NCBI RefSeq assembly: GCF_006874475.1
Contig: NZ_VIRM01000021.1
Location: forward strand, 62,001-126,000
Reading direction: 5' to 3'
Source of the DNA: Microbispora hainanensis
GTDB lineage: Bacteria > Actinomycetota > Actinomycetes > Streptosporangiales > Streptosporangiaceae
Length of the DNA stretch: 64,000 nucleotides
This document shows positions 25,191 through 32,795 of this stretch, in pieces. Both the position numbers and the translations under genes were made by a program. The notes under the pieces were generated by a model. That model had not been told where the DNA came from and searched no databases. It worked only from the letters and a program-made list of their open reading frames with translations. Numbering within the stretch: position 1 is the first letter of the stretch; the number at the start of each line of letters is the position of its first letter.

Positions 25191-25721
25191 TCAGTCGTCG
25201 TCCCCGTCCTTGCTGGGGAAGATCATCTGGCAGACCTCCAGGTACAAGGTCTCCGGATAGGGGATGTGGGGGACGGTGCGCAGGGCCTGATCCTGGCCGG
25301 CCGACTCCATCACGAACTCGCCGTAGCCGAGCATGCGGCCGAGGAGCGAGCGCTGGAAGCTCATGTCGGTGACCTTGCTCAGGGGCATCATCGCGACCTT
25401 CCGCGTGATGAGGCCCGTAGTGAGAAGCATGCGCTGGGAGGTGACGACGAAGTAGTCGACCGACCACTCCGCGACCTTCCAGACGAATCGAACCAGCAGC
25501 AGGAGCCAGGCCCACCAGACGAGGGCGAGGGCCTGGCTCGCGCCGTTGTCGCTCAGGAACTTGCTGAGGACTCCGGCGAGGATGAGGCCGCCGAAGATCT
25601 CGGCGATCGGGCGCAGGAGGACGGCGGGGTGACGCCGGACCATGATGACTTGCTGTTCGTGGGGGAGGAGGTAGCGGTTGACCGACGACGGGGCCGAGTC
25701 CCCGTGGGTCACAAGTCTCAT
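25191..25721 (-). CDS. PH domain-containing membrane protein
   Basis: 176-residue protein of the bacterial PH (DUF304) type. Two hydrophobic helices near 36-55 and 64-84 are followed by a beta-rich PH-like domain (YFVVTSQRMLLTTGLITRKV, MPLSKVTDMSFQRSLLGRML) and an acidic tail. The SQRMLLTTGL and PLSKVTDM segments are diagnostic. ATG at 25721 overlaps the stop of the small upstream gene as ATGA. Function unknown; such proteins are usually at the membrane. Confidence 0.82.
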   Translation of the reverse strand: MRLVTHGDSAPSSVNRYLLPHEQQVIMVRRHPAVLLRPIAEIFGGLILAGVLSKFLSDNGASQALALVWWAWLLLLVRFVWKVAEWSVDYFVVTSQRMLLTTGLITRKVAMMPLSKVTDMSFQRSLLGRMLGYGEFVMESAGQDQALRTVPHIPYPETLYLEVCQMIFPSKDGDDD

Positions 25722-25894
25722 GTCAGGGTTGCGAAGAACTGCGCCATCGAGTCGGCCGCGTTGATGATCCCGTTGAAGGCCCCGTGGACCGTGTGGGCCG
25801 CGTCAGTCGGTCTTGTGAGCAGATAGAAACCCGCCGACACGATGAGCGTCCACTTGATGACTTTCTTCGCCTGCACCGCCGTCACCACTCCCAT
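25718..25894 (-). CDS. Small membrane protein coupled to PH-domain gene
   Basis: 58-residue protein with one hydrophobic helix (WTLIVSAGFYLLT, about 16-28) and an amphipathic C-terminal half (GAFNGIINAADSMAQFF). It overlaps the PH-domain gene as ATGA, so both are made together. ATG at 25894 has no good ribosome site. A promoter-like pair (TTTACC and TAATGT on the minus strand, 16-base spacer) ends 7 bases upstream, suggesting a leaderless mRNA. Family not recognised. Confidence 0.6.
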   Translation of the reverse strand: MGVVTAVQAKKVIKWTLIVSAGFYLLTRPTDAAHTVHGAFNGIINAADSMAQFFATLT

Positions 25895-25901
25895 GACCAA
25901 T

Positions 25902-25929
25902 ACATTACCCAGACGCCCCGTTTGGTAAA
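25902..25929 (-). promoter_or_regulatory. Candidate leaderless promoter
   Basis: On the minus strand, TTTACC (25924-25929) and TAATGT (25902-25907) are 16 bases apart, and the ATG of the small membrane protein starts 8 bases past the -10. This would give a leaderless or near-leaderless transcript of the two-gene unit. Confidence 0.4.
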
Positions 25930-25969
25930 GCGGCTAATCGCCAACGGGTTTTCTTGATCGTGACGACGG

Positions 25970-26188
25970 TCAGCCCCGCTCCGCCGCGGCGGTCGCCAGG
26001 ACCCGCAGATGCTTGCGGGCGATGCGCTCGACCAGTGCGGGATGCGCCTGTCCGGTGACCTCGATGGCGCCGTGGTGGGCGGCCTGAACACACCGGGTCA
26101 CCGTCGCGGGAGGATGCACCTCCGCGAACTCGTCCCTGAGCAGGGCCTCGAGCTGTTCGTAGGGCTCCTCGGCCGGATGCTGGATCAT
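25970..26188 (-). CDS. Small alpha-helical protein
   Basis: 72-residue acidic/basic helical protein (YEQLEALLRDEFAEVHPPAT, CVQAAHHGAIEVTGQ, LVERIARKHLRVLATA). It resembles the short actinobacterial three-helix-bundle dimerisation proteins, but this is from memory of the pattern and is weak. ATG at 26188 is preceded by GGGAGAG at good spacing; a start further upstream at 26242 would add a Ser/Pro/Gly-rich stretch. 75 bases upstream of the small membrane gene on the same strand. Confidence 0.55.
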   Translation of the reverse strand: MIQHPAEEPYEQLEALLRDEFAEVHPPATVTRCVQAAHHGAIEVTGQAHPALVERIARKHLRVLATAAAERG

Positions 26189-26320
26189 CGCTCTCCCTGG
26201 TGGCGCGCCGCTCGCGAGAGCGCGAGGTGACGTCGTCATCACACTGCGTACCCTACCGGGCGCGTAGTGTAACCAGAGGTGGGATGCGGACGGACCACGC
26301 GGAAAGGAAGGGAAATCAGA

Positions 26321-26341
26321 CCCCCGGGAATCACCCGGGGG
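26321..26341. terminator. Hairpin downstream of upp
   Basis: Perfect 8-base stem CCCCCGGG/CCCGGGGG with loop AATCA, 19 bases after the upp stop on the minus strand. A GC-rich stem without a clean T run. It lies between upp and the divergently placed small helical gene. Confidence 0.55.
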
Positions 26342-26359
26342 AATCAGCGCGGCGGGAGG

Positions 26360-26998
26360 TCAGACGACGCCGTACAGGCGGTCGCCGGCGTCGCCGAGGC
26401 CGGGCACGATGTAGCCGTTCTCGTTGAGCCGTTCGTCGAGGGCGGCCGTCACCACCCGGATCGGCCGGCCGCCGCCGCGGAACGCCCCGTCCAGGTAGGC
26501 GATGCCCTCCGGCGCGGCCAGCAGGCAGATCGCGGTGACGTCCCGTGCGCCGCGGTCGAACAGGAAGTTGATCGCCGCCGCCAGGGTGCCGCCCGTCGCG
26601 AGCATCGGGTCGAGCACGTAGCACTGCCGGCCGGACAGGTCCTCCGGCAGCCGGGTGGCGTAGGTCTGGGCCTTCAGTGTGGACTCGTCGCGGATCATGC
26701 CGAGGAAGCCCACCTCGGCGGTCGGCAGGAGCCGGGTCATCCCGTCGAGCATCCCCAGCCCCGCGCGCAGGATCGGCACCACGAGCGGCGCGGGCCGCGC
26801 CAGCCGTACGCCCTGGGTGGACACGAGCGGTGTGTCGACCGTCACGTCGGTGACCCGCACGTCTCTGGTGGCCTCGTAGGCGAGCAGCGTGACCAGCTCG
26901 TCGGCCAGACGGCGGAACGTCGGCGAGTCGGTCCGCACGTCGCGGAGAGTGGTGAGCTTGTGGGCGACGAGCGGGTGGTCGACGACGAGGGTCTCCAT
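26360..26998 (-). CDS. upp: Uracil phosphoribosyltransferase
   Basis: 212-residue enzyme that makes UMP from uracil and PRPP in pyrimidine salvage. Diagnostic segments: [20 protein letters not shown] at the N-terminus, [15 protein letters not shown], the PRPP loop DPMLATGGT and the uracil-binding C-terminus [19 protein letters not shown]. Length is standard (about 208-212). ATG at 26998 is the family start, though its ribosome site is weak. Divergent from the tRNA-deaminase-associated genes. Confidence 0.96.
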   Translation of the reverse strand: METLVVDHPLVAHKLTTLRDVRTDSPTFRRLADELVTLLAYEATRDVRVTDVTVDTPLVSTQGVRLARPAPLVVPILRAGLGMLDGMTRLLPTAEVGFLGMIRDESTLKAQTYATRLPEDLSGRQCYVLDPMLATGGTLAAAINFLFDRGARDVTAICLLAAPEGIAYLDGAFRGGGRPIRVVTAALDERLNENGYIVPGLGDAGDRLYGVV

Positions 26999-27136
26999 GG
27001 GAACAAAAGTTACCCTCTCCTGGGCAAAGCCTCGACGTCGGCTGAGTCTTTGATCACGATTTGGAGTGAGCGCCATACGGTGCGACTCCGATTCTGCGAC
27101 CATTGCCTGCGTGAAGAGCGTGCGGTGGGGAAGACG

Positions 27137-27625
27137 ATGACAGACGTGGACACTCTTGACTTCGCCATCGTCGTCTATCGCGAGGAGGACCGCTGGGAGG
27201 CGGAGATGCTCCCGGTGGCGCTGACCTCCGATCTGGACGGCCTCATTCACGCCCTCCGCCAGACCCCCAGCATGGGAACCACGATTGGCATGGTCGCCGT
27301 AGGGGATGACTTCTTCGTGGCGTTACGGGTCTTCGGCGAGCAGGTGGACGTCTTCCTCTCGGACATCACGGCCGCCTGGGAGTGGCCGCTGGCGCAGCAG
27401 GTCCTCGAATACCTCGACGTGCCCGTCCCCGAGGAGGAGGAGCTCGACAGCGTGCTTCCCGCCGGGGACCTGTCCATCTTCGCCGACCTCGGGCTCGACG
27501 AGATGGAGCTGGGCGCGCTGTCCGGAGACCTCGATCTGCTACCCGACGAGGTCCTGTCCAGCATCGCCGCGCGGCTGGGCTTCTCCCAGCCATTCGAACG
27601 CGCCGTCGACGCCGCCATCGGCTGA
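27137..27625 (+). CDS. tRNA adenosine deaminase-associated protein (first copy)
   Basis: 162-residue protein of the actinobacterial family annotated as tRNA adenosine deaminase-associated (TIGR03941-like), named for its position before tadA. N-terminal half is a mixed alpha/beta domain ([37 protein letters not shown]); the C-terminal half is acidic and helical, ending [20 protein letters not shown]. Codon 63 is TTA (27323-27325). ATG at 27137 follows GGGGAAG. The molecular role of the family is unknown. Confidence 0.8.
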   Translation: MTDVDTLDFAIVVYREEDRWEAEMLPVALTSDLDGLIHALRQTPSMGTTIGMVAVGDDFFVALRVFGEQVDVFLSDITAAWEWPLAQQVLEYLDVPVPEEEELDSVLPAGDLSIFADLGLDEMELGALSGDLDLLPDEVLSSIAARLGFSQPFERAVDAAIG

Positions 27626-27640
27626 CCTGGGGAGACGGCA

Positions 27641-28123
27641 ATGCCCTCCAGATCCAACCTTTTCTCCGCCGGTTTCGCCCGCATCGACGGCCGGTGGATC
27701 GGCGCCGAGGTCGATCTCGGCGAGGCCGAGATCGCCGACGACCTGAGCGACGCCCTGCAGGAAGCCCTGGGGCTCAGCGGCGATGAGCTCGCGCTGCTCT
27801 GCGTGGAGGTCGAGGACGAGTGGTTCGCGATCATCCGTTATGAGGACGACCTCGATCCCCGCGTGTTCATCTCCGACGCGCACGCCGTGCAGAACGACCC
27901 TCTGGGCGAGATCTTCGCCGAGCTGGCCGGCGTCGTGGTCGACAAGGACGCGCCCGACCTCGGCATCCGTCCGGTCGGCGACCTGGAGCTGCTCGCCGAC
28001 TTCTCGCTGAGTGCGGAGGAGCTCGTGGAGCTCAGCATGGAGGAGGGCGTTCTGCCCGCCGACATCCTCTCCCTCATCGCCGAACGGCTCGGCTTCCCCG
28101 ACGAGCTCGACCGGCTGCGGTGA
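27641..28123 (+). CDS. tRNA adenosine deaminase-associated protein (second copy)
   Basis: 160-residue paralogue of the preceding gene, 15 bases downstream. The shared plan is clear in the C-terminal half: DLELLADFSLSAEELVELS and PADILSLIAERLGFPDELDRL align with [19 protein letters not shown] and [20 protein letters not shown] of the first copy; the N-terminal half (FARIDGRWIGAEVDLGEAEI) is more diverged. ATG at 27641 follows GGGGAGA. Its stop overlaps the tadA start as GTGA, which supports a functional link with TadA. The duplication is unusual. Confidence 0.75.
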   Translation: MPSRSNLFSAGFARIDGRWIGAEVDLGEAEIADDLSDALQEALGLSGDELALLCVEVEDEWFAIIRYEDDLDPRVFISDAHAVQNDPLGEIFAELAGVVVDKDAPDLGIRPVGDLELLADFSLSAEELVELSMEEGVLPADILSLIAERLGFPDELDRLR

Positions 28124-28611
28124 CCGCCTCCCCGCCCGACGCGTACGAGGCCGCCATGCGGCTGGCGCTGGCGGAGGCCGTACGGGCGGGCGGGCGTGGC
28201 GAGGTGCCGGTCGGCGCCGTCGTGCTGGGCCCGTCACGGCCCGGCTCGGAGGAGCCGGGAGAGGTGCTCGCCGCCGCGGGCAACGACCGCGAGGCGAGCG
28301 CCGACCCCACGGCCCACGCCGAGGTGCTCGCCCTGCGCGCGGCCGCCGCGCGGATCGGCGACTGGCGGCTGACGGGCTGCACGCTGGTCGTGACCCTGGA
28401 ACCCTGCACGATGTGCGCCGGAGCCGCCGTCCTCGCCCGCGTGGACCGCGTCGTGTACGGCGCGGCGGACGAGAAGGCCGGCGCCGCCGGATCGCTGTGG
28501 GACGTCCTGCGGGACCGCAGGCTCAACCACCGGCCCGAGGTGGTCATGGGCGTGCTGGCGGGCGAGTGCGCGGCCGTGCTGACCGGCTTCTTCTCGGGCC
28601 GCCGCGCCTGA
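28120..28611 (+). CDS. tadA: tRNA-specific adenosine deaminase
   Basis: 163-residue zinc deaminase that converts adenosine 34 to inosine in tRNA-Arg(ACG). Zinc and catalytic residues: H66 and E68 in HAE (DPTAHAEVLAL), C96 and C99 in EPCTMC. Other conserved parts: GEVPVGAVV near residue 28, GNDREAS and VVYGAADEKAGAAGS. GTG at 28120 overlaps the preceding stop, so it is translationally coupled to the associated-protein genes. A guanine or cytosine deaminase is a less likely alternative, given the context. Confidence 0.93.
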   Translation: MTASPPDAYEAAMRLALAEAVRAGGRGEVPVGAVVLGPSRPGSEEPGEVLAAAGNDREASADPTAHAEVLALRAAAARIGDWRLTGCTLVVTLEPCTMCAGAAVLARVDRVVYGAADEKAGAAGSLWDVLRDRRLNHRPEVVMGVLAGECAAVLTGFFSGRRA

Positions 28612-28672
28612 GCCGGCGGCCGGAAGAAAACGGATGCACGCGCAGTGGGGTTCGTCCGGTAAGCTGCTGCGC

Positions 28673-28760
28673 GGTGGAGTCGCCTAGTGGCCGAGGGCGC
28701 ACGCCTCGAAAGCGTGTGTAGGGCAACCTACCGTGGGTTCAAATCCCACCTCCACCGCCA
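28673..28760 (+). tRNA. tRNA-Ser (anticodon CGA)
   Basis: Acceptor GGTGGAG pairs with CTCCACC, discriminator G, and CCA is encoded (28758-28760). Anticodon stem CACGC/GCGTG encloses CTCGAAA, giving anticodon CGA, which reads UCG. The long variable arm of serine tRNAs (TGTAGGGCAACCTACC) is present and the T loop is GTTCAAATC. TAAGCT at 28660-28665, 7 bases upstream, is a plausible -10. Confidence 0.96.
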
Positions 28761-28765
28761 CCAAA

Positions 28766-28803
28766 AAGAGCCGCTGACCTGCGTGAACGGGTCGGCGGCT
28801 CTT
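28766..28803. terminator. Bidirectional terminator after tRNA-Ser(CGA)
   Basis: 14-base stem, AAGAGCCGCTGACC (28766-28779) with GGTCGGCGGCTCTT (28790-28803), one G-T wobble. On the minus strand it is followed by TTTTT, a proper U tract for the convergent TPR membrane gene, and it starts 6 bases after the tRNA. Confidence 0.8.
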
Positions 28804-28809
28804 GTGCGT

Positions 28810-30006
28810 TCAGGGGGCGGTCGACTTGGGGCCGGCCAGGCGCCGTACGCCGGCCGCGATCCAGATGCCGGCCAGCGCGGCGTAGGCGGTGAGCAGCGCG
28901 CCGGAGGTGGAGGACAGGAGCATCGCCAGGGCGGCGGCCAGTCCCAGGAGGATGGCCCAGCCGTACAGGACGGCCCGGCCCCGGGGCGCGCTCGTGTGCG
29001 CCGCCTCCTGCACGGGGGTGACCAGCGCCATGACCGCCGCGCCGCCCGTTCCCACCGCCTCCTGGGCGGTCGCCACGCCCGTGACGAGCAGCGCCGCGCC
29101 CAGGGCCGGTAGGCAGCAGCACACGAGGGCGGTGCGCGCCTCCGGGCCCTCGAAGAGCAGCCGGGTGGCCCTGGCGCGGGCCAGGCGCAGGGTGGTGACC
29201 GCCTCGGCCACCCAGGCCGCCCAGTGCAGGAGCGCGATGAGGACGAACAGGGCGATGACCGGAGGCGCGACCGGCAGCAGGAGCAGCATCCGCCACCCGC
29301 CGAAGAACGTGCCGCGCAGCCGGGCGAGCAGGCGATAGATCGGATTGCGCTGCTTGAGCGCCGCCACCAGGAGGTCCCTGGCCTGGTCGAACCCCGGAGA
29401 CAGGCGGAGCACCTCGCGGAACGCACCGGCGGCCTCGCCGGGTGAGCCGAAGGCGAGCTGCGCGCGTCCGTACGCCAGGTGGGCCAGGGCGCTCTCGGGA
29501 TCGAGCCGCACGGCCCGCGCGGCGGCCTCCTTGGCCTCGGCGGCGTCGCCGAGCATGGCGAGGGCCACCGCGAGCAGGCTCGCCAGGTCGGCGTCCTCGG
29601 GCGCGAGGGCGAGCCCGTGGCGCGCCGCGTCGGCCGCCAGCGGCCACTGCGCCGCGTCGACGTGCACCCGGGCCAGCAGCTCCCAGGCCGGCGCGTGCTC
29701 GGGGGCGAGCTCCAGGCACGCCCGCGTGGCCTCGGCGGCTTCCCTTGGGCGACCCGCCCGGTAGTACGCCTGACCGGCCACGTAGTGCGGGAACCAGTGG
29801 TCCGGCGCGAGCCGTACGGCTTCCGCGGCCTCGCCGATCGCCTCGGCCGGCCTGCGCTGCTGCGCCAGCGCCACCGCGAGGTAGGCGTGCCCGCTGACGT
29901 TCTGGGGATCCTCGGCGAGCAGGCCCCGCAGCTCCCGCTCGGCCTCGGCGGGACGGTTGAGCTCCAGCAGTGTCCGCGCCCGCTCCAGCGGTGCGGCGGT
30001 CACCAT
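28810..30006 (-). CDS. TPR protein with C-terminal membrane domain
   Basis: 398-residue protein. Residues 1-205 contain five or so tetratricopeptide repeats (for example AEAIGEAAEAVRLAPDHWFP, YYRAGRPREAAEATRACLEL, AAKEAAARAVRLDPESALAH-like units). Residues 225-395 hold about five hydrophobic helices (LLLLPVAPPVIALFVLIALL, CCCLPALGAALLVTGVATA, YGWAILLGLAAALAMLLSS). Start ATG at 30006, or GTG at 30003, overlaps the AAA ATPase stop, so the two are coupled. It probably holds the ATPase or its client at the membrane; this is inference. Confidence 0.75.
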   Translation of the reverse strand: MVTAAPLERARTLLELNRPAEAERELRGLLAEDPQNVSGHAYLAVALAQQRRPAEAIGEAAEAVRLAPDHWFPHYVAGQAYYRAGRPREAAEATRACLELAPEHAPAWELLARVHVDAAQWPLAADAARHGLALAPEDADLASLLAVALAMLGDAAEAKEAAARAVRLDPESALAHLAYGRAQLAFGSPGEAAGAFREVLRLSPGFDQARDLLVAALKQRNPIYRLLARLRGTFFGGWRMLLLLPVAPPVIALFVLIALLHWAAWVAEAVTTLRLARARATRLLFEGPEARTALVCCCLPALGAALLVTGVATAQEAVGTGGAAVMALVTPVQEAAHTSAPRGRAVLYGWAILLGLAAALAMLLSSTSGALLTAYAALAGIWIAAGVRRLAGPKSTAP

Positions 30007-31361
30007 CCGCCCTTGCTGCCCTTCTTGCCCGTCCTGCCCGCCTTGCCGTCGATCCAGGGCATCAGCTCGTCCCACGCCCCGGAGTCGTTGGCGTGCAGGA
30101 CGTAGTTGCGCGCCGTCCCCAGCCACTCCTTCACGGCCGTCGGCCGCGTCGCCTGGGCCACGGTGAGCAGGTCGTTCGTCGTCAGCGGGAGGGGACGGCC
30201 CGCGCTGATCGACTGGCGCAGCTTGGTCTCCACGGCGCGGTCGACCACGCCCTTGAGGTCCGCGCCGACGAAGCCGTCCGTCACCTTCGCCACCGCGTCG
30301 TAGTCCATCTCGGCGAGCGGCTTGTCGCGGCACAGGATGCGCAGGATGGCGGCGCGGGCCGAGGCGTCCGGCGGGGGCACGAACACCATCTGGTCGAACC
30401 GCCCGGGACGCCGGAAGGCCACGTCGATGTACCAGGGCGCGTTGGTGGCCGCCAGCACGAGGACGCCCTCGTTGGCGTTCTCCTCCACGCCGTCGAGCTC
30501 GGCCAGGAACTGGTTGACCAGCTGCCGGGTGTGCGCCTGCCGCATGTCCGAGCGGCGCGCGGCCAGCGCGTCCACCTCGTCGAAGAAGAGCACGCACGGC
30601 CGGTGGCGGCGGGCCATCTCGAACGTGGCCCGCAGGTTGCGCTCGCTGGAGCCGATGTACATGTCGAGGATGTCGGCCAGCCCGACGCTGATGAACGCCG
30701 CGCCGAGCTCGCCGGCCGCGGCCCTCGCCAGGTGGGTCTTGCCCGCGCCCGGAGGGCCGTACAGCAGCACGCCGCCGCCCGCCCGCTTGCCGAACGCGGC
30801 GAACAGCTCGGGCTGCTGGACGGGCAGCAGGAGCTTCAGCCGCAACGACTCCTTGACCGCCTCCATGCCGGCCACGTCGGCGAACGTGACGCCCGAGCGC
30901 TCGGCCTCTGCGCCGTAAAGGGGTGTTTCGGGCGCGTACGGCGGGGCGGCAGGGACGGGCTGGGGGGTCAGCCGGGCGGCGAGATCGGGGTCGGCCAGCG
31001 AGGGATCACGGGCGACCGCGTCGTGATACCGGCGCGCCGCCCCGGCCACGTCGCCCTCGCCCAGCAGCGCCCTCGCGGCGAGCAGCCCCACACGCGGCGC
31101 GTGCCCGGGAGCCGCCAGGAGCGGTTCCAGCGCCGACAGCGCGGCGCCGTACGCGCTCTGCCGTACGAAGGCCTCCGCGAGACCGGCGATGACGTCCGGG
31201 TCCTGCGGCGACAGCACGAGGGCGGCGCGGAACTCGGTTTCGGCCTCGGCGAGGTAACCCTTGGTCAGAAGCTGCTCGGCGAGGTGGCGCCGCAGGGGAA
31301 GGTTGTCAGGAGACAGCCGAGCCGCCTCGCGGAGGGCGTGGAGTCCGGCGTCGTCGAGCAC
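30000..31361 (-). CDS. TPR-AAA+ ATPase
   Basis: 453-residue protein. Residues 1-125 are TPR-like helices (AEQLLTKGYLAEAETEFRAA, ARALLGEGDVAGAARRYHDA). A Pro-rich linker precedes a classical AAA module: Walker A GPPGAGKT (202-209), Walker B VLFFDEVDAL (near 255-264), sensor 1 ATNAPW and arginine-finger region RRPGRFDQ. FADVAGMEAVKESL resembles the N-linker of FtsH and CDC48-type AAAs, but no protease domain follows. The tail ends KAGRTGKKGSKGGW, very basic. GTG at 31361 follows AAGGGAG. Likely a remodelling ATPase for an unknown client. Confidence 0.85.
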   Translation of the reverse strand: MLDDAGLHALREAARLSPDNLPLRRHLAEQLLTKGYLAEAETEFRAALVLSPQDPDVIAGLAEAFVRQSAYGAALSALEPLLAAPGHAPRVGLLAARALLGEGDVAGAARRYHDAVARDPSLADPDLAARLTPQPVPAAPPYAPETPLYGAEAERSGVTFADVAGMEAVKESLRLKLLLPVQQPELFAAFGKRAGGGVLLYGPPGAGKTHLARAAAGELGAAFISVGLADILDMYIGSSERNLRATFEMARRHRPCVLFFDEVDALAARRSDMRQAHTRQLVNQFLAELDGVEENANEGVLVLAATNAPWYIDVAFRRPGRFDQMVFVPPPDASARAAILRILCRDKPLAEMDYDAVAKVTDGFVGADLKGVVDRAVETKLRQSISAGRPLPLTTNDLLTVAQATRPTAVKEWLGTARNYVLHANDSGAWDELMPWIDGKAGRTGKKGSKGGW

Positions 31362-31452
31362 TGCCCGGCTCCCTTCTTTCGAGGGCAGGTCACGTCAAAT
31401 GACCGTAAGGCTACCGAAGCAGGCAGACAGCGGATCTCGCCCGGAGACCGGC

Positions 31453-31749
31453 CTAGTCCTGGACCTCCAGCACGCGGGCGTGCAGCACCGAGCGCTGGTG
31501 GAGGGCGGCGCGCAGGGCGCGGTGCAGGCCGTCTTCCAGGTAGAGCTCGCCCTTCCACTGCACCACGTGCGGGAACAGGTCGCCGTAGAAGGTCGAGTCC
31601 TTGGCCAGCAACGAGTGCAGGTCGAGCACCGCCTTCGTGGTGATCAGTGTGTCGAGCCGGACCTGCCGGGGCGGGATCTTCGCCCACTCGCGGGACGACA
31701 GTCCGTGCTCGGGATAGGGCCGTCCGTCACCGACCAACTTAAAGATCAC
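31453..31749 (-). CDS. Conserved small protein, often labelled VapB-family antitoxin
   Basis: 98-residue soluble protein (VGDGRPYPEHGLSSREWAKI, PPRQVRLDTLITTKAVLDL, FPHVVQWKGELYLEDGLHRA). As I recall, near-identical actinobacterial proteins are annotated as VapB-family antitoxins, yet no PIN-domain toxin is adjacent, so a housekeeping role is likelier. The ELYLEDGLHRA segment resembles ParB-like nuclease folds. GTG at 31749 lies 7 bases after TAAACT on the minus strand, so the message may be leaderless. Confidence 0.65.
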   Translation of the reverse strand: MIFKLVGDGRPYPEHGLSSREWAKIPPRQVRLDTLITTKAVLDLHSLLAKDSTFYGDLFPHVVQWKGELYLEDGLHRALRAALHQRSVLHARVLEVQD

Positions 31750-31805
31750 GGTATGTAGTTTAGGAGACGACGCAAAGGTTCGCGCCCGAGGCCCTTTATA
31801 GGGTC

Positions 31806-32663
31806 TCAGATGCCCCCGGAGAAGGTGTCGCAGCGCGCCGGGTCGCCCGACGCGTAGCCGTTCGTGAACCACTTCTGCCGCTGGGCGGAGGTGCCGTGGG
31901 TGAACGCGTCCGGGTTGACCCTGCCCTGCACCTGCTCCTGGATGCGGTCGTCGCCCACCGCCGCGGCGGCGTCGAGCGCCTCCTGGATGTCGGCGTCGGT
32001 GAACGGCTTGGCGTAGAAGCCGGTGTCCACCGCGTTCTTGGCCCACACGCCGGCGTAGCAGTCGGCCTGGAGTTCGAGCCGCACCGAGCCGCTCTGCGCG
32101 CCCTGGTCCTGGCCCACCCGGTTCATCGTGCCGAGCAGGTCCTGCACGTGGTGGCCGTACTCGTGGGCGATCACGTACGCCTGGGCGAACGGGCCGCCCT
32201 TGGCCCCGAACCGCGACTGGAGCTCGTCGAAGAACGACAGGTCCAGGTAGACGTGCTTGTCGGCGGGGCAGTAGAAGGGGCCGACGGACGAGTCCGCGGC
32301 GCCGCACCCGGTCTGCACCCCGCCGGAGAACAGCGTGGTCTTCGCGCCGGAATAGCCGTCGATCTGCTCGCCCCAGTATTTCTGGATGCTGTTGACGACG
32401 CCCACGACGCGGCACTTCTCCGACTGGTCGGCGTCGGCGCCGGTCTTGCACTGCGCGCTCAGGTCGCTGGTCGGCTGCAGGCCGGCGGGCTCGTCGCGGC
32501 CGGTGATGTCGCCGGGGTTGACGCCGAAGATCAGGGCCAGGATGAGGGCGATGATGCCGGCGGCTCCGCCGCCGACGGCCAGACCCCCGCCGCGTAACCC
32601 TCCTCCACGGCCGACGTCCTCGACCTGCGAGGCGTCGAGTTGCGCTCGGTCATCGAAATCCAT
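31806..32663 (-). CDS. Neutral zinc metallopeptidase, membrane-anchored (YpfJ-like)
   Basis: 285-residue protein of the YpfJ zinc metallopeptidase family. One N-terminal membrane helix (residues 31-50, IIALILALIFGV) follows a Gly-rich stretch; the domain outside carries the zinc motif HEYGHH (167-172) and the downstream ELQADCYAGVWA (about 201-212) that supplies the third ligand. Cysteine pairs (72/84, 120/132) may form disulfides. ATG at 32663 follows GGGAG. Substrate unknown. Monocistronic. Confidence 0.87.
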   Translation of the reverse strand: MDFDDRAQLDASQVEDVGRGGGLRGGGLAVGGGAAGIIALILALIFGVNPGDITGRDEPAGLQPTSDLSAQCKTGADADQSEKCRVVGVVNSIQKYWGEQIDGYSGAKTTLFSGGVQTGCGAADSSVGPFYCPADKHVYLDLSFFDELQSRFGAKGGPFAQAYVIAHEYGHHVQDLLGTMNRVGQDQGAQSGSVRLELQADCYAGVWAKNAVDTGFYAKPFTDADIQEALDAAAAVGDDRIQEQVQGRVNPDAFTHGTSAQRQKWFTNGYASGDPARCDTFSGGI

Positions 32664-32795
32664 CTGCGACGCTCCCAATGGAGTGGCCGGTGGTCGGCGG
32701 GCTACTGCCCCGGACGGCGATGATCATGCGGGACGAACGCCATGCCGGATCCGTCTTGCCCTGATCTTCGGGTTTTGCCGGGTTAGGATCACCGC

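Noticed and set aside
30007-30597. Upstream extension of the TPR membrane protein frame
   Set aside because: It is a shadow of the AAA ATPase on the same strand in another frame; the coupled start at 30006 fits the overlap pattern.
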